From positions 1,054,001 through 1,118,000 of the forward strand of contig NZ_CP109090.1 in NCBI RefSeq assembly GCF_035917575.1: DNA of 64,000 bases, in the 5' to 3' direction. The position numbers and the translations under genes were made by a program. Positions 7,478 through 16,619 of the stretch are shown piece by piece (the first letter of the stretch is position 1; every line of letters begins with the position of its first letter). The notes under the pieces were generated by a model. That model was not told where the DNA came from. It ran no database searches and saw only the letters and a list, made by a program, of their open reading frames with translations. Source of the DNA: Streptomyces sp. NBC_01788. GTDB taxonomy: Bacteria > Actinomycetota > Actinomycetes > Streptomycetales > Streptomycetaceae.

Positions 7478-10136
7478 GTGCCCAACTCGCCCGGCCCCAG
7501 GGACTCGACGCCGGGGTACCCCAGGTGGTCGGACCGTCTGATACGCCAGCTGGATGCCTTCGCGGCCAGAAGGTCAGGGGCCGAGAGGGTGCCCGCCCTG
7601 GTGCTCAGCAGACAGGACGGCGGTGATGCCACATGGCCCGCCTTCATGATCCGGGAGTACGAGAGCCGACTGGCACGAGGCCACGGCAACGCGCGCTGGC
7701 GGGTGCCGCATGCGGTCGTCGACGACGCGGAACCGATCGACGGCTTCCTCCCGGCGATCGACCATGTGGCACGGACGTTCCAGCGCACCATGCCCTCGGG
7801 GCATCTACGGCTGCGGGCCTTCCACACGTGCCGGGCCGTACTGGAAGCGGAACGCGGCGCGGGAGACGTCCAGGCCGAGCAGCAGCCCATCGTCGAGACC
7901 CTCTACGCGGAAATGCTGCAGAGGCGGAGGTCGCTGCGCGCCGGCGCGTACGTGGCGGACTTCCTGGGTCAGCATGCTCTGACCGGCTGGCTCCAAGGAC
8001 TCGTCGCCGCCGTGATCGTCGGCCTTCCCAAGCTGTGTTACCGGTTCCATCTGCGGCACTGGGGCCTGCGCTGGGTGGCCGGCGAATGCAACCGGCGCAG
8101 CTTCCTGGACGCCGCGCTCGACTTCTGCCGTGACGGCGAACTGGGTCGCGAGGACCAGCGCGTGCGGCGCATCCTGTTGCGGGCGCTCCTGACCGACCTG
8201 CGCAGGGCGACCCGGGGCAGGACCTGGCTGAGTCACCTGCGGGACCGGCGCCGGTGGTCCTTCGTCGTTCTCATCCCGGAGATCGACGACCCGGACGGCC
8301 CCGGTCGGGCGTTCCTCGGCACCTTCGAGGAACTGGCCGGCGACCATCCGACCAGGCCGCTGCTCGTCCTGGCCGCCTGCGCGGGCCCACCGCCGGACTA
8401 CGCCATCCCGCTCGACGCCGACCTCGACCGGCCGAACGGCATCGCCGACAAGGTCTGCACCGTCCTCGGCGAAGACAGTGCCGAGCCCGTACGCCTCGTC
8501 ACGCTGCCGGCCGCGGACGACTCGGACGGTACGGCGAAGTACAAGATCGAGAACGGTCCGGGAGTCATGGCCCGCAAGGACCACCCCCTGGACTGGCTCC
8601 GTCCGTCGGTCCTGCCCGTCGTGGGCGTGGCGACCGCGGGACTCCTGCTGGCCCCGAGCCACCCCTGGTCCCCACCGGTCGGCGCGCCTCCCTCGTGCCT
8701 GACCGTGGGGACCGGTGAGCGGGTGGGTGTCACCGACGGCGAGCAATGCCATCTGGGCGTGCCGGGAGACCGCGGGCAGGAACTGCGGGACCTGGAGCAT
8801 CGGGTTGCCGTGGAGAACGCCCGGATTCCCGACGGGCCGTACCGCACCTTGGTCTTTCTCGCTCCCCTGAGTCTGCAGGACGGTGTGTACGACGATCCGC
8901 CGCTCGGACTGCAGATCCTGCGCGGCGTGATCGCCCAGCAGCACAAGCTGAACTCCGGTGTCCGCCAGAACAAGATGCCGATCCGCCTGCTCATCGCCAA
9001 CACCGGCCAGTACTTCCAGTACGGCGCCCACAACGCCGCGGCGCCGAAGAACCCGGACGTCGCGCAGATGATCATCGACCGGCAGCGCACGGACCACATC
9101 GCGGCGGTCATCGGCATCACGCAGAGCCGTCCCGAGTCGTTGAAGGCGGTCCAGGAGTTCGACCGTGCCGGGACTCCCGTCGTCGCGAGCGGCGTCTCCG
9201 GCAGCACCATGGTCGGACCCGACTCCCCGCAGCGCTACTTCCAGATCTCGGCGCCCGACACACGCCTGGGTCCGATCCTCGCGGACTTCATCCGCCGCTC
9301 CCCCGAGATTCACCGCCTCACCAGCGACAGGCCCCACGCCGTCGTCGTCTATGACCCGACCGACACCTCCTTCAGCACGGACCTGAGGAACGTCTTCGTA
9401 CGCGCCTACCGTGCGCACGGCGACATCGACGGGGTCACCTACAGCGAGAAGCCCGGCGCGACCACGCCGGACAGCATCGCCACCGACGTGTGCAACAAGG
9501 TCACCGCGACCCACGGCATCGTCGTCTACCTGGCACGGTCCGGAGTACTGCCCAGTCTTCTCAACGCCATGCGGAGTGCCGGTGGCCAGTGCCAGCCACC
9601 GGCGGGAACGACCATTCCCCTGATCTCGGAAAGCGCCCCCCTCGACTTCCAGCTCCGTCCGGCGGAGACGCGCCTACCCGTACATGAATCTCTTCTACGA
9701 GACGACGAACGCCCCCACGCGGGACCCCCGGGATCCCTACGCGCAGTTCACCCAGGACTTCGCCGACGTCTTCGACCACCACAGCGCCGACGCGGACGCG
9801 GCCAGCGGATTCGACAGCGTGGGCATCGTCTCCAAGGTCGTCGAGAACCTCCTGCCCGCCTCCCCCGACGTCCAGCCCAACGACATCTACCTGTGGCTCA
9901 CCGCCCATGGCGTGTCCCAGTACCCCGGCGCGTCGGGCGTGCTGCAACTGGACGCCAGGAACAAGTTCCCACCCGACAAGGCCGTCTACATCCGTGAGAT
10001 CGCCCAGCCGGGCGGCGCCACGACGACACTGCTCAGCTGCGGAATCCTGCCCGACCGGCAGGACCCCGAGAAGTGGGGCACCCCGCCCGACACCTTCCCC
10101 TGCCTCCGCGAGGACACCCGGTCACCGTCCGGCTGA
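7478..10136 (+). pseudogene. ATPase-like domain fused to a periplasmic-binding domain, frameshifted
   Basis: Two overlapping frames make one protein of about 885 residues. The GTG at 7478 has GGAGG five bases upstream. Residues 1-375 look cytoplasmic and ATPase-like: ALVLSRQDGGDATWP (40-54) sits where a P-loop would be but lacks GxxxxGK[ST], and FVVLIPEIDD (262-271) resembles Walker B. One membrane helix follows (about 376-393). The rest resembles a type-1 periplasmic-binding protein (AVIGITQS, GTPVVASGVSG, YFQISAPDTRLG). Near 9671 the frame shifts: residue 731 continues as AYPYMNLFYETTN in the next frame, as one extra base would cause. Role unknown; a membrane sensor is possible. Confidence 0.6.
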
Positions 10137-10192
10137 GGGACCCCCGGCCGTCACCGGGCACGGAGCATGCCGTCCCGCAGACGGGCCAGGAG

Positions 10193-10212
10193 CCTCGTGA
10201 TCAGGCACGAGG
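10193..10212. terminator. Short hairpin between convergent genes
   Basis: CCTCGTG (10193-10199) pairs with CACGAGG (10206-10212) over a 6-nt loop. It lies between the ends of two converging genes and includes the stop codon of the MFS gene. It may serve transcription from both sides, but the stem is only 7 bp. Confidence 0.4.
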
Positions 10213-11478
10213 ACGTGACGTGGTGGGGCCGTGGCGGCGGCCGCGTACGGCGACGGCCGCGAGCAGCGCGAGGACGACGACGGAGAACCACGTCGTCGCG
10301 TCGGACAGGTTCATGGCGCTGCTGGCGGCGCCCAGGCCGACGGGAAGCAGCGCCAGGCCGAAGTAGGAGGCGAGGAACAGACCGGCCAGGGCCTCGCCGC
10401 ACCGGGCCGGCGCAGCCGCGTCGGCGACCTGTTCGACGGCGGACTTGAACAGCAGGCCGGCGCCCGCTCCGGCGATGATCCCGGCGAGCAGGAACAGAGG
10501 CAGGCTGACGAGGCGGATACCGGCCGTGAGGACGGCCATGCCCACGGCCTGGGCGAGCAGCCCGGCGTACCAGCGTGTGCGGGCGCGGAGCCGGCCGGTG
10601 CCCGTCTGGGCAGCCGCCGCGGCCGCGAACACCGCGGAGACGACCAGTCCGGCGAGTGCCCGGGACGGGTGGTGCAGGGTGCCGCCGACGAAGCCGGGCA
10701 CCACCGAGGTGAACAGGCCGAACACGGCCATGGAGGTGAAACCGGCCGCGGCGGGGGCGAGGAATCCGGGGTCGCGGAGGGCGGTCCCGGCCCGCTGCGG
10801 GTGGTAGGCGGGCCTGACCGCGGGCTTGGTGACGGTCTCGGGCATCAGCGCGACGGCGGCCGCCCCGGCCACCAGCAGCACGACGAAGACCGCGTACGGC
10901 AGCCGGAGCGGCGCACCGAAGTACTGGGCGAGCACTCCCGCGGCGACGGGCCCGAGGCCGAGTCCGCCGATGTTGGCCGCGGTCGAAACGATCTCGAACC
11001 TCCGTGCCGAGGTGCCGGGCCGGTGGGCGCTGTGCAGCTCCTGGAGGTACGCGGTGGCGGTCGCCGTCAGCATGCCGACGCCGAGACCGGTGACCAGCCG
11101 GGCTGCGATCAGTACGGGCAGGGCCGTGGCGGACAGGAACAGGACGGCGGCGAGCAGTTCGAGTCCCAGCGCCGCCGCCATGACCTTCTTGCGGCCCAGC
11201 CAGTCCGATACGTGCCCGGCGAGCAGCAGGCTGATCAGCACTCCGACCGCGTAGACGGCGAACACGACGGTGACCGTGAACGTGGAGAACCCGTCGTGGG
11301 CCTTGTACACGGGATACAGCGGGGTGGGAACGGTGGAGAACGCCATGGCCGTCACGAACACCGCGGCGACCGTCCAGAACCCCGCACCGTACCGGAGTAC
11401 GGAGTTCGGGCGCCCGCCCTCTCCGGTCCTTTCCTCGGACGCGCGGCCCGTACGCGGACCCGTCGACGTCAGCGGCAT
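10201..11478 (-). CDS. Major facilitator superfamily transporter
   Basis: A 425-residue, 12-helix permease. After a hydrophilic N-terminus of about 35 residues, the first helix and the loop 2-3 signature GHVSDWLGRKKVMAAAL are clear, followed by RLVTGLGVGMLTATATAYL. Helices continue to the C-terminal LSDATTWFSVVVLALLAAVAV. This is the layout of sugar-efflux or drug-efflux MFS proteins, but no substrate can be read. The ATG at 11478 has GGGAG seven bases upstream; upstream in-frame codons have poor third-position G/C, so longer starts are rejected. It converges on the ATPase-like/binding-protein gene. Confidence 0.85.
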   Translation of the reverse strand: MPLTSTGPRTGRASEERTGEGGRPNSVLRYGAGFWTVAAVFVTAMAFSTVPTPLYPVYKAHDGFSTFTVTVVFAVYAVGVLISLLLAGHVSDWLGRKKVMAAALGLELLAAVLFLSATALPVLIAARLVTGLGVGMLTATATAYLQELHSAHRPGTSARRFEIVSTAANIGGLGLGPVAAGVLAQYFGAPLRLPYAVFVVLLVAGAAAVALMPETVTKPAVRPAYHPQRAGTALRDPGFLAPAAAGFTSMAVFGLFTSVVPGFVGGTLHHPSRALAGLVVSAVFAAAAAAQTGTGRLRARTRWYAGLLAQAVGMAVLTAGIRLVSLPLFLLAGIIAGAGAGLLFKSAVEQVADAAAPARCGEALAGLFLASYFGLALLPVGLGAASSAMNLSDATTWFSVVVLALLAAVAVRGRRHGPTTSRPRA

Positions 11479-11653
11479 CGGAGAACTCCCATCCTCGACG
11501 GTGGATTCCGTCGGCGGTGGGACCGGCCCGGCCCGTCGTTCACCGCCTGCTTGTGCCAACAGGCGAGCGGAGACGTTTTTTCCCATGCGCGGGGATTGCG
11601 TGGAGAGTTTCCAAGAAGATGACTGTTCATCCAGGAATCCTTGGTGGGCCACG

Positions 11654-12808
11654 TCAGGCAGCGCCGTGCACCCGATGGCTGAGGTGCAGACCGCTGTGCG
11701 GCGCGGTGGTGCGCCGGATGGCGAGGAGGGCGGCGTCGTCACCGAGAGCGCCGTCGGCGTGGGCGAGAAGATCCTGTTCCACGTGCTGCACCAGGGTCCT
11801 GGGGCCGCACCTGGCCCACTGGGCGATCCGTTCCTCCAGCGGGTAGAAGGCCCGGCTGCTGTCGCGGGCCTCCACCACACCGTCGGTGTAGAGGAGCAGC
11901 GTGTCACCGGGCCGGAACGAGAAGGCGTGCGTGTCGTAGGCGCCCGGCCGCAGCCCCGACATGCCCAGCGGAGGCGCCGGGCGGGGACTCGTCAGCGAGA
12001 CGACGTGCCCCTGCCTGATCAGGAAGGGCGGCGGGTGCCCGCAGTGGACGACCCGGGCCACGGGGCCGTGCTCGGGGATCTCCAGCAGCAGCGCGGTGAT
12101 GAAGTGCTCCTGGACTTCCCCGTCGGCTTCCGGGAATTCGGTGAGGTACCGGCAGACGCTGCGGTCCAGGGCCTCCGCGAGGGCGGGCAGCGTGGGGTAG
12201 TGGTGGGCGGCCTCCTGGAACGAGCCGAGCAGCGTGGCCGCCTCTCCGATCGCGGCCAGCCCTTTCCCCCGTACGTCACCGACGATCACCCGTGTACGGT
12301 CACCGGTGCGCGCCACCGCGTACAGGTCGCCGCCGATGCACGCCTCCTTCTCGGCGGCCAGGTACGAGCAGGCGATGTGCAGGCCGCCGAGATGGTCGGG
12401 CAGCGGGCGGAGCAGGGCTCGCTGGGCGGCCTCGGAGACGGACCGCACCTGGGCCAGTTCCGCCTTCCGCCGGTCCCGGAAGAAGCACACGACCATGCAG
12501 AAGGCCGTGAGGATCGTGAGCGCGATGAGCTGCGAGATGTGGTTGGGGGCGGTCATTCCCCCGTGGAGCATGGCGAGGAGCACCTGCGCCCCCACCGCAA
12601 GGGCCCCGATCAGCCCGGTCAGCAGGTAGCCGCCGAACGAGGTGGTGAGGGCGGGGGCCACGACGAGCAGTGGGCCGAGGTGGACTGATTCCGGCGAGTG
12701 GATGTCCGCCAGGGTGATCGCGACGATCAGCACCAGCGGAATCGCCACCAAGGCGCGCCGCGACCGCCACGGCTGCAGCGGCCGGGCGAGGCGCTGCCGG
12801 ATGTGCAT
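11654..12808 (-). CDS. Membrane-anchored SpoIIE/PP2C-type serine phosphatase
   Basis: A 384-residue protein with an N-terminal membrane module of about four helices (about 20-110), a short coiled linker (RDRRKAELAQVRSVSEAAQR), and a C-terminal PP2C/SpoIIE domain. The metal-binding residues are in CIGGDLYAV (158-165), IVGDVRGKG (175-183), LLYTDGVVEARD and LGDDAALLAI. Enzymes of this class dephosphorylate anti-sigma-factor antagonists in partner-switching pathways. The start could be ATG 12808 or ATG 12826; a GGAGGA lies 14 bases before the latter. It is divergent from the MerR-type regulator. Confidence 0.88.
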   Translation of the reverse strand: MHIRQRLARPLQPWRSRRALVAIPLVLIVAITLADIHSPESVHLGPLLVVAPALTTSFGGYLLTGLIGALAVGAQVLLAMLHGGMTAPNHISQLIALTILTAFCMVVCFFRDRRKAELAQVRSVSEAAQRALLRPLPDHLGGLHIACSYLAAEKEACIGGDLYAVARTGDRTRVIVGDVRGKGLAAIGEAATLLGSFQEAAHHYPTLPALAEALDRSVCRYLTEFPEADGEVQEHFITALLLEIPEHGPVARVVHCGHPPPFLIRQGHVVSLTSPRPAPPLGMSGLRPGAYDTHAFSFRPGDTLLLYTDGVVEARDSSRAFYPLEERIAQWARCGPRTLVQHVEQDLLAHADGALGDDAALLAIRRTTAPHSGLHLSHRVHGAA

Positions 12809-12914
12809 GGTTCCAATGTGCCCCATCCGAGTCGAACAGTTCCTCCGGAGATCACCGCCATACTGGATAGTCGCGCGATCCGTTGTCCCGTTCATCCCGT
12901 GAGTGAGTGAATCG

Positions 12915-13622
12915 ATGAAGATCTCGGAACTCAGCCGACGCAGTGGGGTGACCATCCCCACGATCAAGTACTACCTGCGGGACGGGCTGCTGCCCCCGGG
13001 CCACGCGACGGCCGCCAACCAGGCCGTCTACGACGAGGACCACCTGCGTCGGCTCCGGCTGATCCGCACCCTGATCAGCGTGCGGCACCTGTCGGTCAGC
13101 GCGACGAAGGAGATTCTGTCGGCGATCACTCACGAGGGCGACCTGCATCAGATCCTCGGGATCGTGATCAACGCCCGTCCCGCCGCGCTCACGGCCGAGG
13201 AGGAGCAGTCGCAGCAGCCCGCGCCGCCCGGCGCCGCCGACGCGCTCCGGCTGGTGGCCGAGATGGGGTGGGACGTGGAGGAGAAGACGTCCGCGATCGG
13301 GGAGCTGGGCGGCGTGCTGGCCGCCCTCGCCGACCTGGGGGCGGGCATCGACTGGCGGACGCTGCTGCCGTACGCCGAGCTGGTCGACAAGATGTCGAAG
13401 CTCGACCTGGAGCAGCTCAACGGCTTGTCCGGCCCGCTGGAGCAGGCCGAACGCGCCGTGGTGGTGACCGTCCTCCTGGAGCCCGCCCTGCTCGCCCTGC
13501 GCCGCCTCGCCCAGGAGGACAAGTCCGGGCGCCTGTTCGGAACCACCACGTGCGACCAGGAACAAGCGCGGCCGGAGCACGGCAAGCCGGGCCCCCACGG
13601 CCCCGGCCGGTCGAGCGACTGA
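12915..13622 (+). CDS. MerR-family transcriptional regulator
   Basis: A 235-residue regulator. The N-terminal winged helix-turn-helix reads MKISELSRRSGVTIPTIKYY with LRDGLLPPG, the standard MerR recognition module, and an effector domain of about 160 residues follows. No cysteine cluster of the metal-sensing type is seen. Its only evident cysteine is in the Pro/Gly-rich tail, which looks disordered. A GTG start at 12903, four codons earlier, is equally possible. It is transcribed away from the membrane phosphatase across about 100 bp, so it may control both. Confidence 0.88.
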   Translation: MKISELSRRSGVTIPTIKYYLRDGLLPPGHATAANQAVYDEDHLRRLRLIRTLISVRHLSVSATKEILSAITHEGDLHQILGIVINARPAALTAEEEQSQQPAPPGAADALRLVAEMGWDVEEKTSAIGELGGVLAALADLGAGIDWRTLLPYAELVDKMSKLDLEQLNGLSGPLEQAERAVVVTVLLEPALLALRRLAQEDKSGRLFGTTTCDQEQARPEHGKPGPHGPGRSSD

Positions 13623-13647
13623 CCGGGGGCCCGTCAGGCGGCCGTGC

Positions 13648-14082
13648 TCACGCCGAGCGGTCTTCGGAGCGGCGGTCCCGCGAGGCGGCGCCCCGCCGCC
13701 GGTAGGCGCCCGGGCTGACGCCGAACTCGCGCTTGAGAGCGCGGTTGAAGGCGACCTCGGAGCGGTAGCCCACGCGCTCGGCGACGCTCTGGAGCGGTGC
13801 GTCGTCGTCGCTGCGGAGGATCCGGCCGGCCGTGGTCATCCGCCACCAGCTCAGGCGTTGAGCGCGACGCGCCGGCCCACCGTCCGCGGAAGGTGGATCA
13901 AGGCGGGGAGCTCGGCGAGCAACGGGTGGGCGCCGGCCCGGTCGAGCTGGTTCTCCGAGGTCTCCCAAGTCCCCGCTGTGGTAGAGGTCCTCCACGAGCC
14001 GGAGTGCCTCCCGGGGGCCGTCGGGACGGGAGATGTCGACGGCGGCCAGGAGCCGCCGGAGTCGGAGGGGCGTCGTCACCAT
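13648..14082 (-). pseudogene. AraC-family regulator relic with internal deletion
   Basis: The C-terminal part is a recognisable second half of an AraC DNA-binding domain: LSWWRMTTAGRIL, PLQSVAERVGYRSEVAFNRA and KREFGVSPGAYRRRG. Upstream, another frame reads LDRAGAHPLLAELPALIHLP, the typical mid-part of cupin-type AraC proteins, and ends at a stop. The first helix-turn-helix, the cupin barrel and most of the ~300-residue length are missing. The frame joining these pieces starts at ATG 14082. This is best read as a gene broken by a frameshift and at least one deletion, with no function expected. Confidence 0.75.
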
Positions 14083-14224
14083 GTCGCTCCGGGGACGGGT
14101 GAGTTCAGCGCGCGGTGGCCGGGGGCCCGGCGTCGTGACATTCACGGTCTCATGGAGTCGCCGCGCATACGCCCAAACTGCGCCGATCCCCTGCATATGA
14201 GGCTGACCTGCGTGTTCCTCCCGT

Positions 14225-16483
14225 GTGCCGGCATCCGCCGGCACCCGCGGCCTCCCTCACCGTCCGCTCCCCCGGCAGCCGGCGGTGCGGCGGTCGTCGG
14301 ACGGCTTCGGGGGAAGCTGCGGGGCGGCCGGTCCGGAGGGACGATGGACGTGTCGGCCGGAACGGGCCGGACCAGCACGAGAGCCCCGCCGCGGTGGGCG
14401 TGTCGCCGAATCCGTCCGGACCGACCTCGGACCGGTCGGGGGCTTCCCCTCGCTGCCGGGCGCTCTCCTGGACGTCCTGAATCTCGCCGCGGTGGTCCTG
14501 GACACGGACGGGAAGATCATCTGGTGGAGCCCGCAGGCGGCGCAGCTGTTCGACTACACCGCGGAGGAGGCCCTGGGCCGGTCCGCGCGCCGGCTGCTGG
14601 TCGACGGCAAGCACCTGGAGCAGGTGACGGGCCTGTTCGCCCGGGTGAGGGCGCAGGAGGGGGCGGCGGGGGTCTTCCCCGCCCGGCACAAGGACGGCAG
14701 CACGCGGCTGATGGAGTGCCACAGCGTGCAGCTCCAGGGAGAGCGCGGTGAGCACTGCAGGCTCGGCGTGATCACGGAGCACGAGATCCTGCAACGCGTG
14801 CAGCGGGACCTCGCCCTGTCCTCGCAGCTGATCGCCCAGTCCCCGATCGGGCCTGCGGTCCTGGACACGGACCTGCGGTACATCGTGGTCAACCCGGCCC
14901 TGGAGCGCATCAACGGAGTGCCTGCCCGGGACCATGTCGGCCGCACCGTCCGCCAGGTCCTCACTTTCCTGGACGCGGACCCCATCGAGTCCGCGATGCG
15001 GCAGGTGCTGACCACGGGCACACCGGTACTGGCCCAGGTCGTCGTCACCCCCACCCCTTCCGACCCCGGCCGGGACCACTCGTGGTCGGCCTCGTACTAC
15101 CGGATGGAGGACGCCGCCGGGCGGGTGCTGGGCCTGGCCGTGTCGCTGGTGGACATCACCGAGCAGCATCTCGCGGCCACCGAGGCCATCGCGGCGCGGC
15201 AGCGCCTGGCCCGCATCGCCGACGCCTCCGCGTGCATCGGCACCACCCTCGATCTGGACACCACCGCCGGAGAACTGGCCGAGATGTGCGTGCCGGCCCT
15301 GGCGGACCTGGCCGCGGTCGACGTGCTCGACGCCGTTCTGGAGGGCAAGGGCCCCTCCAAGGTGCTTTCCGGCGGCGGCGACCTCCTCTTCCGCGCCCTC
15401 GCGGTGGCAGCGGCCTATCCCACACCCGCCACCGGCGCCGCCGACCGCGCCGGCCAGATCGCCCGCTACGGCCCCGACCGTCTGGTCACCCAATGCGCGG
15501 CCTCCGGGCGCCCCCTGCTCGTCCCCCACGTGGACAGCGCGGACCTGGGCCGCATCGCCGCCGACCAGAGCGCGGCCACGGTTCTGGCCCGCGCCGGGGT
15601 GCACTCCTATCTGGCGGTGCCCATGATCGTGCGCGGCCGGGTGCTCGGCGTCCTGGACCTGGCGCGCGCCCGCAACCCGGTCCCGTTCAACGGCGACGAC
15701 GTACTCCTGGCCGTCGAACTGGCCGCCCGCGCCGCGGTGTGCATCGACCACGCGCTGTGGTACCAGCAGCAGCGGCAGACCGCCGAGACCCTCCAGCGCA
15801 GCCTGCTGCCGCTGCGACCGCCCCACCGGCCCGGCCTGGAGATCGCCTGCCGCTACCGGGCCGCCGGAGCCGCCTACGAGGTCGGCGGCGACTGGTACGA
15901 CGTCGTCCCGCTGCCCGGCGGAAAGACCGCCCTGGTGATCGGCGACGTCATGGGCAGCGGCATAGACGCCGCCGCCACCATGGGCCAACTGCGCACCGCC
16001 ACGCGCACCCTGGCCACGCTCGACCTCGACCCCGCCGCCCTCCTCCAGCACCTGGACCGCACGACCTCGGACCTCGACCACCGCTTCGCCACCTGCGTCT
16101 ACGCCGTGCACGACCCGCACCGGTCCCGCTGCCACCTCTCCTCCGCCGGCCATCTGCCGCCGGTCCTGATCCGCCGGGACCGCGCACCCGCACTGCTGGA
16201 CCTGCCCACCGGCGCGCCCCTCGGCGTCGGGGGCGTCTCCTTCAGGTCCACCTGCATCGCGCTGTCCCCCGGGGACCGGCTGGCGCTCTACACCGACGGC
16301 CTGGTCGAGGTGCGTGACCAGGCCCTCGACACCCGGCTCGAGGCGCTGCTCGACCGGCTTGCCGGTCCCCAGCCCCCGCTGGAGGACACCTGCGATCTGC
16401 TGCTGGACGCCTTGCACCACCCCGACTCCCACGACGACGTCGCGCTGCTGATCGCCCGCGTCCGCCAGGCCTGCCCCCAGTGA
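14225..16483 (+). CDS. PAS-PAS-GAF-SpoIIE/PP2C phosphatase
   Basis: A soluble multi-domain signalling phosphatase of up to 752 residues. Order: PAS (about 80-195, with VVLDTDGKIIWWSP), PAS (about 205-320, AVLDTDLRYIVVNPALERIN), GAF (about 335-515, HSYLAVPMIVRGRVLGVLDL), and PP2C (about 530-750: YEVGGDWYDVV, IGDVMGSGIDAAA, LYTDGLVEVRD, HDDVALLIAR). It should dephosphorylate an anti-sigma antagonist in response to ligands sensed by PAS/GAF. The first ~75 residues from GTG 14225 are of low quality, so the true start may be an internal GTG. No transmembrane segment is seen. Confidence 0.85.
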   Translation: MPASAGTRGLPHRPLPRQPAVRRSSDGFGGSCGAAGPEGRWTCRPERAGPAREPRRGGRVAESVRTDLGPVGGFPSLPGALLDVLNLAAVVLDTDGKIIWWSPQAAQLFDYTAEEALGRSARRLLVDGKHLEQVTGLFARVRAQEGAAGVFPARHKDGSTRLMECHSVQLQGERGEHCRLGVITEHEILQRVQRDLALSSQLIAQSPIGPAVLDTDLRYIVVNPALERINGVPARDHVGRTVRQVLTFLDADPIESAMRQVLTTGTPVLAQVVVTPTPSDPGRDHSWSASYYRMEDAAGRVLGLAVSLVDITEQHLAATEAIAARQRLARIADASACIGTTLDLDTTAGELAEMCVPALADLAAVDVLDAVLEGKGPSKVLSGGGDLLFRALAVAAAYPTPATGAADRAGQIARYGPDRLVTQCAASGRPLLVPHVDSADLGRIAADQSAATVLARAGVHSYLAVPMIVRGRVLGVLDLARARNPVPFNGDDVLLAVELAARAAVCIDHALWYQQQRQTAETLQRSLLPLRPPHRPGLEIACRYRAAGAAYEVGGDWYDVVPLPGGKTALVIGDVMGSGIDAAATMGQLRTATRTLATLDLDPAALLQHLDRTTSDLDHRFATCVYAVHDPHRSRCHLSSAGHLPPVLIRRDRAPALLDLPTGAPLGVGGVSFRSTCIALSPGDRLALYTDGLVEVRDQALDTRLEALLDRLAGPQPPLEDTCDLLLDALHHPDSHDDVALLIARVRQACPQ

Positions 16484-16522
16484 CACGGACCGGCGAATGC
16501 CCAGCTCAGGCCGTACAGGGGT

Positions 16523-16535
16523 GGGGGCAACCCCC
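16523..16535 (+). terminator. G/C hairpin after the PAS/PP2C gene
   Basis: GGGGG (16523-16527) and CCCCC (16531-16535) flank a CAA loop, and further G-run/C-run pairing follows to about 16561. It lies 40 bp after the phosphatase stop, where a terminator is expected. No T-run follows. Confidence 0.45.
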
Positions 16536-16619
16536 GGGGTGGGCGGGGGCCCGGCCCCCCACGAGGCCTCCGGCTGACAGGCTGGTGGCGAGGGAACGGC
16601 CGCAGCCAGACTCGCCCGC

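Noticed and set aside
11536..11580. Hairpin near a TTTTTT run upstream of the MFS gene, considered as a terminator
   Set aside because: The stem is short and bulged, the T-run is about nine bases away from it, and no rightward gene ends there.
11479..11907. N-terminal extension of the MFS transporter to 11587 or 11907
   Set aside because: Codons there have poor third-position G/C and the sequence is not hydrophobic. ATG 11478 has a well-placed GGGAG.
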